Source: Rana temporaria
Lineage: Eukaryota > Chordata > Amphibia > Anura > Ranidae
Direction of reading: 5' to 3'
Assembly: GCF_905171775.1 (NCBI RefSeq)
Contig: NC_053491.1
Span: forward strand, 397,348,838 to 397,412,837
Length of the DNA stretch: 64,000 nt
The notes beneath the pieces were generated by a model that was not told where the DNA came from, made no database searches, and saw only the letters and a list, made by a program, of their open reading frames with translations. Positions 33,063-43,394 of this stretch are shown one piece after another. How positions within the stretch are numbered: position 1 is the first letter of the stretch; every line of letters starts with the position of its first letter. The position numbers and the translations under genes were made by a program.

Positions 33063-34300
33063 AACTGCACAGGTGTGTGCTAAGCCTTCACTGATGGGCA
33101 CTGATGAGGTGGAGAAGATCGGCACTGATAAGGTGGAGCAGATGGGCACTGATTGGCGGAGCAGATGGGCACTGATGAGACGGCACAGATGTGCACTGAT
33201 AATGCTGCACAGATGTGCACTTATAATGCTACACAGATGGGCACTGATTGGCACAGGTGGGCACTGAGGTGGCACTGATGTGGCGGCACAGGTGGGCACT
33301 GATGTGGCGGCACAGGTGGGCACTGATGTGGCGGAACAGGTGGGCACTGATTGGCAGCACAGGTAGGCACTGATAATGCTGCACAGATGTGCACTAATAA
33401 TGCTGAACAGATGTGCACTGATAATGCTGCACAAATGGGCACTGATTGGCACAGGTGGGCACTGATGTGGCGGCACAGGTGGGCACTGATGTGGCGGCAC
33501 AGGTGGGCACTGATGTGGCGGCACAGGTGGGCACTGATGTGGCGGCACAGATGTGCACTAATTGGCGGCACAGATGTGCACTGATTGGCGGCACAGGTAG
33601 GAACTGATTTGGCGGCACAGGTGGGCACTGATGTGGCGGCACAGGTGGGCACTGATGTGGCGGCACAGGTGGGCACTGATGTGGCGGCACAGGTGGGCAC
33701 TGATGTGGCGGCACAGATGTGCACTGATTGGCGGCACAGGTAGGAACTGATTGGCGGCACAGGTAGAAACTGATTGGCGGCACAGGTGGGCACTGATGTG
33801 GCGGCACAGGTGGGCACTGTTGTGGCGGCACAGGTGGGCACTGATGTGGCGGCACAGGTGGGCACTGATGTGGCGGCACAGGTGGGCACTGATGTGGCGG
33901 CACAGGTAGGAACTGATTGGCGGCACAGGTGGGCACTGATGTGGCGGCACAGGTGGGCACTGATGTGGCGGCACAGGTGGGCACTGATGTGGCGGCACAG
34001 GTGGGCACTGATGTGGCGGCACAGGTGGGCACTGATGTGGCGGCACAGGTGGGCACTGATTGGCGGCACAGGTGGGAACTGATTGGCGGCACAGGTAGCA
34101 ACTGATTGGCGGCACAGGTAGCAACTGATTGGCGGCACAGGTGGGCACTGATTGGCACTGATGAGGTGGCAAAGGGATGGCACTGTATGTTCAACACGGA
34201 TGGCACTGGGATGGCACTGGGATGGCACTGGGATGGCACAGGGATGGCACTGGGATGGCACTGGGATGGGCACTGGGATGGGCACTGGGATGGGCACTGT
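33063..34300. repeat. 24-bp minisatellite upstream of the transposase
   Basis: The main unit is GGCACTGATGTGGCGGCACA followed by GGTG (24 bp), with shorter 21-bp units lacking TGT and GGCACTGG(G)AT variants at the right edge. The unit length keeps several frames open on both strands, producing ORFs up to 389 codons of HISAHLCR, QCPPVPPH or SVPTCAAT repeats. These are not credible genes. The array occupies the region between the transposase start and the right terminal segment, where its promoter would be expected. Confidence 0.93.
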
Positions 34301-34654
34301 AAACGGGCACTTTTTTTCACAGTAATTTACAGTAATCAGACCTTCTCTCTCCTCACACGCGCTGTCTGTGTGAGGAGGGAGAGGCGGCAATGAGAGATGA
34401 TCTCATATGTTTACATTTGAGATCATCTCTCATTGGCCACACAGATCGCATCGCAAACGGCCACTCTGATTGGCCGTTTGCGGCGATCTGTAATTGGCTG
34501 TGTCCAGGGGACACGGCCAACACAGAATTTCCCCGCAGCGCGCTCGGGAGCGCGCGCGGGGAACGAACAAACAGGAGGATGTCAAATGACGTCCTCTTGG
34601 ATTTTGAGGCCCGCGCTGAAGCCGTCATTCGGCTATAGCGCGGGCCGGAAGTGG
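34301..34654. repeat. Right terminal region of piggyBac with hairpins
   Basis: Successive palindromes are GAGAGATGATCTCA / TGAGATCATCTCTC (34390-34431), AAACGGCCA / TGGCCGTTTG (34456-34480) and GGCCCGCGCT / AGCGCGGGCC (34609-34646). The terminal 80 bp match the right end of 25187-26145. These are likely sub-terminal transposase-binding or structural repeats, which is an inference. Confidence 0.6.
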
Positions 34655-34811
34655 TTAAAACAGAACACATATGAATTACACAGGTTCTGTGGCTAATTAA
34701 GGTGGTAATTAGACTCATTTGGTGCCTTACCTGCATTAAATTAGCCTCAGAATTTGTGTAATTCATATGTGTTCTGTTTTAAAGGGATGAGGTGGCAACC
34801 CTACTCACGGG

Positions 34812-35880
34812 GCATGCTGGGGAGGGGTATTTCTGTGGCGGAGGCCGTTGTTCAGGGTTCTTCTTCGTGGGTTCCGGGTGCGGCACCCACCTTTAGGGTG
34901 TGCGCACATCACGGGCCCCACCACTATGGCCTACCAGGCCGGGGTCACGTGCTATGCGGAGTTCCTGACTCTGGGCTCTCATAGCCCGGAGCAACAGATG
35001 CTGCAAAGGGGCCCCAGTGACTTACTGGGTTCCCATCCTTATTGAGAAGATACCAAGCTGGGTGCTGTTCGGTGGGGGATCGGTCTGAGGAGAACCCGGA
35101 GGCAGGTGATCCAATAGGGCTTGAACGAACCACCGGGGGTCTGGGCACCGAACACTGACAGGTTGCATTTAGGCTGTCAGTCAGTGACCCCAAAAGACAT
35201 ACTGGGAGGATTCGCTCTACCTTTCAAACTTTCAAGCACTAGGCCTGTGGCAGAGGTCTTATCTCAACATCCTAACTTAATTAGAGCCAAGTCTGTGGCA
35301 GAGACTTGTTCCATCCCAGAAGTTCTAAGTGGCGCTCTGGCTGCCAGGCCTGTGAGAGAGGTCTGTCCAGGGGCACTTTACCCACTCCGACTGGAGTGGC
35401 GACGAGACAAATACAATTATAGAGGGCAGGACTGCTTTCTCTATCCATAGCCTGATTCTGCAAAGTTGTTCTTCCTTCAACAAACTATCCTGTCTACTTC
35501 AAGTTGACATGTTGGTCGTGTTTGACCAGGAAATAAAGCATTGAAAACGTCAAACAACGGTCTGGACATTCTATTACTGCTCTCATTACTACCATCACCC
35601 CTAGACACAACATAGAGGTAACTTAAATACGCAGATCCCAAATCTAACCAGCGGCTCTTCCAGGGGTAGCGCTGCATTTGTATACACCAAAAGCCTTTGC
35701 AAACCCAGTTATTACCTTGTGACGGTAGTACTGACATCATCACTATGCTGTACATAGCCTGTGAAAGGAGAGAGCAGAGCTGTGGGAGGGACCCAGCTGG
35801 CCACACCTACTACATGGCGCCTGCAGAAAACTACAGGAAGGGGCAGATACAACACCAGTCACCCTGCACATGGATTGAGA
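34812..35880. other. Right part of LTR-like copy C and unassigned flank
   Basis: It continues the LTR-like unit after the hAT insertion, including repeated GCCTGTGGCAGAGGTCT / GCCAAGTCTGTGGCAGAGAC / GCCTGTGAGAGAGGTCTG words (35240-35370), then AATAAA at 35532. Beyond 35676 nothing is recognised. ORFs up to 109 codons lack known motifs. Confidence 0.4.
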
Positions 35881-36893
35881 GTAGGGGTGAGCTTGATGTT
35901 CGAGGCGAATGTAAGTTCGCTTTGAACAACAGCTGTCTGGGACTCCCCTCCTCATTGACTGAGACAGCAGCATGGCACTATTGGCTCCCGCTGCTCTCAA
36001 TCAAAGTCTGTGAGACAAAAAGGGAGAGAAAGGGGGCTGGGCCGGGGCGCGTCTCCTTGTCTAAATGGACACAGGAAGCTGCAGCTCGGCTCCGGTGCCC
36101 CCATAGCAAGCTGCTTGCTGTGGGGGCACTCAGCAGGTGGAAGGGGCCAGGACCCCCAGAAGAGGGACCCAAGAAGAGGAGGACCTTGGCTGCTCTGTGC
36201 AAAATCACTGCACAGAGCAGGTAAGTATGACATGTTTGTTATTTTTAAATAAAAAAAACGAGACTTTAGTATCACTTTAAGGTAAAAAAACTTAAAGGGG
36301 TTGTAAACCCTTACAGTTTTTCACCTTAATGCATTCTATGATTTAAGGTGAAAAGCCTTTTGTGCTGCAGCTGCCCCTCAGAACCCCCCTTTTACATACC
36401 TGAGCCCGATTGTTCCAGCGAAAGAAATGAGCACAGTTGCTCCAGCTGTCTCAGGTCCTCATTGGTTCCCACTGCTGTCAATCAAATTTAGTGACACGAG
36501 AGCCGGAGGAGGGCCAAGTCCTGCTGTCTGTGTCAATGGACGTAGCAGCAGGACTTGGGAGCGCGCCCGTACGAGTGCCTCCATGGAGAGCGGCTCTCCA
36601 TGGGGGCACTCAAGAAAAGGAGGAGCCAGTAGCGAGGATCGGGCCGCTCTGTGCAAAACCCTTGCACAGAGCAGGTAAGTATAACATGTTTGTAGCTTTA
36701 CAATTACTTTAAGACTTTAGAATCGTAGATACTGTGTCTAAAAAAAGGTCAGAGGAGGACAAAGTACTAGTCATAGAATGCTGGAGAAAGCCCCAGTTGC
36801 AGATGGATGGGCAAGTACTGGTGACAACTTCCTTGCGGGCTTGCTCCGGAGGTTCGGACTAGGATCGGAAACTCGCACAAACTCATCCCTACT
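35881..36893. repeat. Possible composite element with AGTAGGGGTGAGC ends
   Basis: AGTAGGGGTGAGCTTGATG at the left resembles the complement of AAACTCATCCCTACTAG at the right. TTCGAGGCGAA and ATCGGAAACTCG are candidate inner arm segments. No TSD was found. Nested inside are a right-end TTAA MITE fragment ending at 36276 (TTAA 36277-36280) and the complete MITE 36296-36708. Confidence 0.4.
36296..36708. repeat. TTAA-type MITE, AGGGGTTGTAAACC ends
   Basis: TTAA at 36292-36295 and 36709-36712 flank AGGGGTTGTAAACCC and GCTTTACAATTACT, a diverged inverted pair. The internal ATAACATGTTTGTAGC near the right end links it to 6614-6976. Confidence 0.7.
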
Positions 36894-36984
36894 AGTCATC
36901 AGTATTGTCTGTAGGCTCGCTAGAGCTGATCTTTCCCCATTACTTTCTTACCATTCCTTGTCCTACATAGAAACCATTTTTTAA

Positions 36985-37420
36985 GTTTATTAAAAGTCAG
37001 CAGCTACAAAAAGTGTAGCTGCTGGCTTTTAATAAACAGACACTTACCTGCTCCACGGCTCCAGCGACGCGCCGGCCGGGGTTTCCGCTCCTCGCCCCCC
37101 CCTCTTCATTCCTAGTGTGGGCACCCGGCAGTGACAGCTTTCGGCTTCGTGGCCAGGCACACACTGCGCATGCGCGAGCGGCACTGCGCATGCGCGAGCG
37201 CCGTCCGATTGGACAGGTGCTCGCCTACAGGGAGGGGCTGTGAAAAGGCGATTAAGCTAATCACCTTTCCAGCCCCTCGGCGGAAGGAAGAAGTGGGACA
37301 GGAAGTCCCCTCCTCCTGAAGCCCCCACTCCCCCCCCAAAAAAGTTACATGCCAAATGTGGCATGTAAGGGGGCGAGGAGTGGGTTAAGCGGAAGTTCCA
37401 TTTTTAGGTGGAACTCCGCT
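36985..37420. repeat. 5'-truncated TTAA-type MITE
   Basis: The right end GGTGGAACTCCGCT is followed by TTAA (37421-37424). AAAAGTCAGCAGCTAC (about 36995) and its mirror near 37015 match the interior of the full copy 48463-48929, but the left terminus with GGAGTTCCACCC is missing. A 20-bp unit CACTGCGCATGCGCGAGCGG occurs twice in tandem near 37161-37200. Confidence 0.65.
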
Positions 37421-37424
37421 TTAA

Positions 37425-37915
37425 GAAAGAGGAGAAGTGGAGGAAGCAAGGTTTGAATGGAGGAAGCAAAAGCAGGAAGACCCTTGCAGTGGAAGTCCTC
37501 AGGAACAGGTTATAAAGCTAAAGGAACGGGAGACACTAGTCACAGGAAGTTGCTTCTTTTTCAGGAGGATTTTGAGGTAAAAGGTAGATCTTTTAGTGTG
37601 TTGCTTATGCACAATTAACATTTCTAGATGTTCCCTATAAGATAGCCAGTTTGTAATTTTTCAGTTCAGCCCCACTTTAAATTGCATAGATGCCCACAGA
37701 CTCAGGTTTTCTGGGATATTTCAACATCTAGGTTTTCTGTTCCGATCACTCTTTTATGAGTTACTGAGCATACACATTATCTCAAAAATAATATTAACTG
37801 AGGAGATTGTAGCTTTAGAGCGGGCATTTTTTTTATGATTAGGGGTGGGGCCACCCAGACAGCAATATGTGTGAGTGCCCAGAAGTTGGGTGTGTTAAAT
37901 GTTGGCCATGGCTGG
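37425..37915. other. Unassigned sequence
   Basis: No gene or repeat end recognised. Confidence 0.4.
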
Positions 37916-38015
37916 GGGTGACATAGGGTTACCACCTGTCCAGGATTCACCTGGACAGTTCGGGTTTGGAATCATGTGTCTGGGTTTCAGACTGCCTGGA
38001 ACCTGGACACACTTA

Positions 38016-38722
38016 GGTAGATTCACAAAGAGTTAGGCCGGCTTTTCTACAGATAAGCCGACCCAACTCTGAATCTAAGCCGACCTATGTTTAAGTGTAT
38101 TCTCTAACAGAGATACACTTAAACATATCTAAGATAGGACGGCTTGCGCCATCCTATCTTAGATTGCAATGTTTTGGCTTACCGCTAGGTGGCGCTTACA
38201 TTGCGGCCGGCCTAGATTATGTAAATGAGGGGATACGACGATTCACGACGATTCACGAGCGTACGCCGGGCCTACACCGTCGCATTACGTCGTTTCCATA
38301 CGCGATAGGCCGCCTAAAGTTAAGTATGACCGCCGTTCCCGCCGCGAGGTTCGAATTTTTTACGTCGTTTGCGCAAGTCGTCCGCGAATCGGTATTTACG
38401 TTGTTTACGTACGCGTCAAAATCAATAGGCCCGTACGGCCTACTTAGCCGCAATGCGCACTGGGAAATGTAGTCGCCCGGCGCATGCGCAGTGTAAAAAA
38501 CGTCAAGAAACGTGAGGTCAAGCCTCATTTCCATACTACACGCCCCCCTCCCAGTCATTTGAATTAGGCGCGCTTACGCCCGCTTGTTTTAGGCTACGCC
38601 GCCGAAAATTTGAAGGTAAGTGGTTTGAGAATCACTACTAACCTAAATAATTTACGGCGGTGTAGCCTAAAAAGAGTAGGCTAGGCTGTCCTAATTTTAG
38701 GCGCCCCTACGTGAATCTACCC
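38016..38722. repeat. PIF/Harbinger-like MITE, copy 5
   Basis: Ends GGTAGATTCACAAAGAG and ACGTGAATCTACCC. The interior shares TTAAACATATCTAAGATAGG and GGCGCATGCGCAGTG with copy 1 in inverse order. TTA precedes the left end, and the right flank is not a clean repeat of it. Confidence 0.68.
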
Positions 38723-39109
38723 AATTATTCAGACTGGACTATGGCTTCCCAGCAGGGTTGCTGGCTGCAGTTGACTAAGCTGAGAGTTTCTGTTATACTC
38801 TCTTTCACACTGCTTAAAGCCAGCACTAACCCCCAACCCCCACACACAGACTGGAGAGGAGAGAGGGCTTGATTTGCACCTCTTCCTCCGGCCCCTACCC
38901 CTCTGTGTCTGCCCACACTCCAATCCCCAGCGCTGTGCCTCCGAAAAGGAAAGTGGTGGGGGCCGGAAATTTGACGTTTAGCAACCTCAGATACATTTGG
39001 ATGAGAGGTGCTGACTGCCAAGGGGTGAGTGAGTTTACCATCCATCCCTGTCTGTGACTGAAGTCTCCCCCCTTCTCTCTCCAACCCTCTGAGTGAGTAC
39101 ACTAAGGTA

Positions 39110-39328
39110 AATCAGGGTTCTCAGAGCACCCCTTACATCAGAGTTCCCCTTTACACCAAAGGCCACAGTGTTCCCCCTTACATCAGAGTCCTCTCCGTAC
39201 ATCAGAGACTCAGTGTTCCCCCTTTAAATCCGGGTTCCCAGAGCATGCCTTATGTTAGAGTCCCCAGAATTCTCCCTTACATCAGAGTCTGCAGAGTCCC
39301 CCTTTACAGTGAAAGGGAACTCTGCAAG
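39110..39328. repeat. Degenerate tandem repeat, CCCCTTACATCAGAGT words
   Basis: CCTTACATCAGAGT, CGTACATCAGAG, TTATGTTAGAGT and similar words recur at roughly 20-40-bp intervals between 39125 and 39300. The array is old and irregular. Confidence 0.6.
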
Positions 39329-39332
39329 TTAA

Positions 39333-40049
39333 AGGGGAGTTCCACCCACAATTTCACTTTTTAAATATAAATACCCCTGTAATACACAAGCTTAAAGTAG
39401 TCTAGTAAAGTTAGTCTGTAAACTAAGGTCGGTTTTGTTAGGTTGTTAGAGCATTTAGTTTAGAGCAGGGATCCTCAAACTACGGCCCTCCAGCTGTTGC
39501 GGAACTACACATCCCATGAGGCATTGTAACACTCTGACATTCACAGACATGACTAGGCATGATGGGAATTGTATTTCCTGAACAACTGGAGGGCCGTAGT
39601 TTGAAGACCCATGGTTTAGAGCATTTAGTTAGTTTATAATCTAGAAATAGACAGTGGCCATCTTCAGTGTGAGCATCATGAAGCCAGACTGTATGACTTC
39701 CTGGATTTCAGCCTTGCAGATCTCGCACATGTTCAGTGCTGCACAAGCAATGTAATAGGTTTCAGTCAGGTTTCCATAGCAACGGGAGTGTCAGAGGAAG
39801 TTACCGCCCCTTCTCTATGCAAATAGGCTATTTGCAAGGACTACTGGGATACATGATGCCTATCCCAGAAACCCTTGCAAATAACATTGTGACTTAATAG
39901 CCTAGGCTAATAAGGAGGAGGAAGTAATGAAGGACAACAAAATAAAGGTATTTACAAGCAACAAAATAAATAAAAATTGTCCATTCTGAACACTATGAGA
40001 TTAGGGCGTGCAGCACAGACAAACATAAAAAAATGGGTGGAACTCCACT
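39333..40049. repeat. TTAA-type MITE, AGGGGAGTTCCACCC ends
   Basis: TTAA at 39329-39332 and 40050-40053 flank complementary ends AGGGGAGTTCCACCC and GGGTGGAACTCCACT. A hAT MITE (39466-39613) is inserted inside. Confidence 0.78.
39466..39613. repeat. hAT MITE (148 bp) with 8-bp TSD
   Basis: GTTTAGAG at 39458-39465 and 39614-39621. The ends CAGGGATCCTCAAACTACGG and AGTTTGAAGACCCATG are inverted, followed by GGCCCTCCAGCTGTT / AACAACTGGAGGGCC arms. The same family occurs at 47677-47812 and 60952-61085. Confidence 0.85.
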
Positions 40050-40212
40050 TTAAGATGTAAAAGGGGAACTCTTGTTATTAATTTCGTAGGATTAAAAATG
40101 TTATTTAATAGCAAAATATATGTATAGTTTATATAAAATTTAATAAAATTGCTGTGCGCCGCTAAAGTGTTCGGGTTTGACTTGAAGAAAAGGTGGCAAC
40201 CCTAGGGTGACA

Positions 40213-41002
40213 GTGTCCAAGGGTCTGGGATAAATATCTTGGCATGTATGAAACTTTAGTCACAAGAACTGACAATAAAAGATGTGAAATAGATGTGAAG
40301 GAGTGTCGCTCTATTAGTTATCATAGTAATGAAAATGATTAAATAACAGTAATGTACCTGCTTTGATGTTTGCCTGGAATAATATTCCTCATTTCCTGTA
40401 TGTAAAGTAGTTTAATCCTTTAGTAAAGCAATTGTGGAAACTCATTTTTTTTATGTATTGCTAATTCATAGTTTGCTGTGTCAGGCCGGGCTCATATCAG
40501 CCGCCTTCCCGCTACTGATGTTCTGTAATGTAATGATCATTACCTGCGTATCACCTTAGCACATAGAACTCTGTGTCCTGCATTCCTTTCTCAGGCTGGG
40601 CCATATTACATAACGTGTTTGCCAAATAGATAAGGATTGCTAGTTCACTACCCTGTGTGCTGCTGATACACATACTGTACACCTGGAAGCTTGCTGACCT
40701 GTAGCTGTCTCACCCGAGAATCACCATCCAAGGAACAAATAATGATTTACAACATTGGGGTTAATGGGAGCACAGACGCTAAGAACTTTCCACCGCCTGG
40801 AGGGATGTCAAACCGGAAGGCAACGCATGGCTGAATTTCACCGCTAATTCTCGGGAAGAATATGATGCGTTCTTAAAGGTCATGTGCACTGTTAGTACAT
40901 CCCATAATATCAGGCTTCTTCCTACCCCCTGCACAACTTTTAATGAACGATCACATACCAGTAATTATAATGGACATTTATCCTAGAATTACTCAAAGAA
41001 TA
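40213..41002. other. Unassigned sequence
   Basis: No ORF above background, repeat terminus or RNA gene was recognised. Confidence 0.4.
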
Positions 41003-41006
41003 TTAA

Positions 41007-41533
41007 AGCGGTGGTTCCCCCTTAAAAACAACTTTTTTTTATTCCACTGCCCCCCCACATTACAATCGAATTAAGGCTCTTATTATTTTTTTCCTGCTGT
41101 ACATACCTTAGTACAGCATATTCACCCGTGCATCTGGGCTGCGAGTCCCGCGGGAGTGGGCGTTCCTCACATGCTGTTGATTGACGTTTTGCCCAAAAAC
41201 GAGCTCTCCCCTGTCGCGTAAGCCGCGTCACGGTTGGCGAAAGGAGCCGAACGGCGAGTCGGCGCTATACTGCGCATGCGCATCGCCGTTCGGCTCCTTT
41301 CGCCAATCGTGACGCGGCTTACGCGACGGGGGGAGAGCTCGTTTTTGGGCAAAACGTTAATCAACAGCATGTGAGGAACGCCCACTCCCGCGGGACTCGC
41401 AACCCGGATGCACGGGTGAATATGCTGTACTAAGGTATGTACAGCAGGAAAAAAATAATAAGAGCCTTAATTCGATTGTAATGTGGGGGGGCAGTGGAAT
41501 AAAAAAAGTTGTTTTTAAGGGGGAACCACCGCT
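41007..41533. repeat. Near-perfect palindromic TTAA MITE (527 bp)
   Basis: TTAA at 41003-41006 and 41534-41537. The arms from AGCGGTGGTTCCCCCTTAAA to the centre near 41270 are matched almost base for base by the right half, for example GACGCGGCTTACGCGACGGG on the right against its complement on the left, with only a handful of differences. A transcript would fold into a long double-stranded RNA. Confidence 0.9.
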
Positions 41534-41690
41534 TTAAGCAGACATATTTCATCCTACTGTAAATGCATAGCACCATGCTTGACTTCTATCCACATACTGG
41601 TCGTCCAGCAATCATCATTGGAAGCAGGCGGCCATTGATCAGCGACACCATGCAACTAATAGTGTCACTCAGCCCCCTTATGCTTTTTAT

Positions 41691-42522
41691 GGGGTAGATT
41701 TACTAAGAGTTAGGCCGGCGTATCAGAAAATACGCCGACCTAACTCGGAATCTGCGCCGACCTAAGTTTAAGTGTATTCTCAAACAGAGATACACTTAAA
41801 CCTATCGAAGATACGCCGTCCTATCTTAGGGTGCAATATTTAGGCTGGCCGCTAGGTGGCAATTCCATTGCGGTCGGCGTAGAATATGTAAATCACTAGA
41901 TACGCCTATTCACGAATGTACGCCCAGCCGACGCAGTACAGATACCTACGCCTGTCGGATCTAATGGATATCTATGCGTAACTGATTCTAATGCCCTGTA
42001 CACACCATCACTTTATGTGATGAAAAAAAATGACGTTTTTAAAAACGTCACTTTAATTGACCGTGTGTGGGGGAAAACGTTGTTTTATGTCTTCTAAAAA
42101 ACGACCAAAAAAAATTGAAGCATGCTTCAATTTTATGTGTCGTTTTTCAAAACGTCGTTTTTTACTTCACAGAAATTGACCGTGTGTAGCAAAAAACGTC
42201 GTTTAAAAAGACATTTTTACACCCGCGAATGCCCAGAAGCTACTTATGAAGCGAGCTTCAATGGAAAAAGTGGTGAGAACGTAACCTTGCTTTGCTAGAA
42301 CATTGTGAGAAAAACGATGGTGTGTAGGCAACTTTGTCTTTGAAAATTGAAGTTTCAAAAACGTCATTTTTTACTTCACAGAAAATGTCGTTTTTTTTCA
42401 TCACATAAAGTGATGGTGTGTACGGGGCATAAGAATCAGTCGCATAAATACGACGGCCCAGATTAGGACTTACGACGGCGTACATGGCGCTGCACCGTCG
42501 TAAGTCCTTTGTGAATCTGGGC
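41691..42522. repeat. PIF/Harbinger-like MITE, copy 6, with nested MITE
   Basis: Ends GGGGTAGATTTACTAAGAG and TTTGTGAATCTGGGCC. The interior word TAAATCACTAGATACGCC near 41890 identifies the family. The right half was interrupted by 41992-42429. Confidence 0.65.
41992..42429. repeat. MITE with TGCCCTGTACACACC ends and TAA TSD
   Basis: TAA at 41989-41991 and 42430-42432. Ends TGCCCTGTACACACCATCAC and GTGATGGTGTGTACGGGGCA. Self-complementary arms are rich in AAACGTC/GACGTTT. Removing it restores GATTCTAAGAATC inside the host MITE. Confidence 0.85.
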
Positions 42523-43391
42523 CAGAGTCTGCAGGTGAGTCATCTGTACACAACAATAGGGCAGAGCTGGGAAGCATTTGTAGCAACACTTCACACTGAG
42601 ATATCAGGACACAACAAAGGACTAAAACTTCAAGGGACAAGGGAATTTAAACTGGGATAGTTGGCAAGGATGAGGCAGCTGCTTTGGGCCCCACAACAAT
42701 GACAGGGCCCAGGGCAGCTTCCCCTTTTGCTCTGCCTTGAAGACGGCCCTGATCATAGGCACATGTGTTATATGACTGTTTAGAGTTCATTCAGTAATTC
42801 TAGAGTGAACTTCCACTATAGTAAAAGTACTAGTAGGCAAGGACAAGCATCCCCTTCGCTGGTGCTCCCAGCCTACATTAAAATCTAAATATTCCATAGA
42901 ACATAAAGACCCTTTCTTTTTAAAGTCAGCTGGCAGTGATGGGAGAGAGGATTATGGTGCTGGCCAAGGGCAGAGTAAAAATAGCACTCCCATCAATTAC
43001 TGCTATGTAATTACAAATTGAAAGATGGTGCTGATGTATTTCCAGATGTGCTTATCCTTTAAGGTAACCATGGTAAAATGATATTTCCCACTGAATCTGG
43101 AAAAACTGACTAATTGTTATATTTGTAGGTACCAGTGAACATGCATGGCCAAGTGATCAGCTGATATAAGCCTGAGCACTCAGATGATGTAAGTATGCAT
43201 GTTCATGCCACAATTAAAAACTACAATTGTTTTCTGTTAAAAAAAATAAATAAAAATAGTGATCGTCAGATTATACTTCTATGCCCAACCTGCCATCTTA
43301 TGTGTTCGACAGGCTTTACTGGGTCCCATGCAAGTTAGAGATCTATTCATTTATCATTTAGGATAGCTGTCATTGCAGTCTAGAATGAGAT
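42523..43391. other. Unassigned sequence
   Basis: Mostly unrecognised. A stretch at 42660-42755 (GGGCCCCACAACAATGACAG, then GACGGCCCTGATC) resembles the terminal region of a hAT-type repeat but has no second end. Confidence 0.35.
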
Positions 43392-43394
43392 TTA

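Larger units (their letters stand above)
28021..34654 (-). mobile_element. Complete piggyBac-superfamily transposon with open transposase
   Basis: TTAA at 28017-28020 and 34655-34658 flank the element. Its ends are CCACTTGCTTACTGGGC and GCCGGAAGTGG, complementary over about eight bases (CCACTTGC versus CCACTTCC). It carries one uninterrupted transposase gene on the minus strand, a 394-bp tandem array, a roughly 70-bp tandem array and a 24-bp minisatellite. At 6.6 kb it is much longer than typical piggyBac elements (about 2.5 kb), and the arrays account for most of the excess. Perfect TSDs in a MITE whose two halves still match suggest recent insertion. Confidence 0.9.
27996..34803. repeat. 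hAT MITE with 8-bp TSD, split by piggyBac
   Basis: CTCACGGG is duplicated at 27988-27995 and 34804-34811. The element begins TAGGGTTGCCACCTCATCCC and ends with the exact complement. Its own length is only about 170 bp (27996-28020 plus 34659-34803), and it is almost entirely one inverted repeat (arms with AACAGAACACATATGAATTA). A 6.6-kb piggyBac sits at the TTAA in its left arm. Confidence 0.9.
27044..35676 (+). repeat. LTR-like repeat copy C, split by nested transposons
   Basis: It starts TGTAGCGCCTGTGTACTTTT at 27044 and may end near GGTAGCGCTGCA at 35676. An AATAAA at 35532-35537 fits a polyadenylation signal. After removing the hAT MITE (27996-34803) and one TSD copy, the unit is about 1.8 kb. 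No internal gag/pol or primer-binding site was found next to it, so a solo LTR is the simplest reading. The 5-bp flanks do not match well and the boundary on the right is tentative. Confidence 0.45.
37924..40204. repeat. hAT-like composite element with 8-bp TSD
   Basis: GGGTGACA is duplicated exactly at 37916-37923 and 40205-40212. The ends TAGGGTTACCACCTGTCC and AAAGGTGGCAACCCTA are inverted repeats of the family seen at 22045-22333 and 27996-34803. Much of its 2.3 kb is later insertions: 38016-38722 and 39333-40049, the latter itself holding 39466-39613. Confidence 0.85.

Noticed and set aside
33051..33548. N-terminal extension of the transposase to a 795-aa protein
   Set aside because: The added 166 residues are entirely minisatellite-coded. 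The methionine at 33050 starts a typical acidic piggyBac N-terminus. Kept only as a finding to test.
33221..34390. 389-codon minus-strand ORF and several other long ORFs over the same region
   Set aside because: They are translations of a 24-bp tandem repeat whose period keeps several frames open on both strands. No non-repetitive domain, and mirrored ORFs exist on the plus strand.
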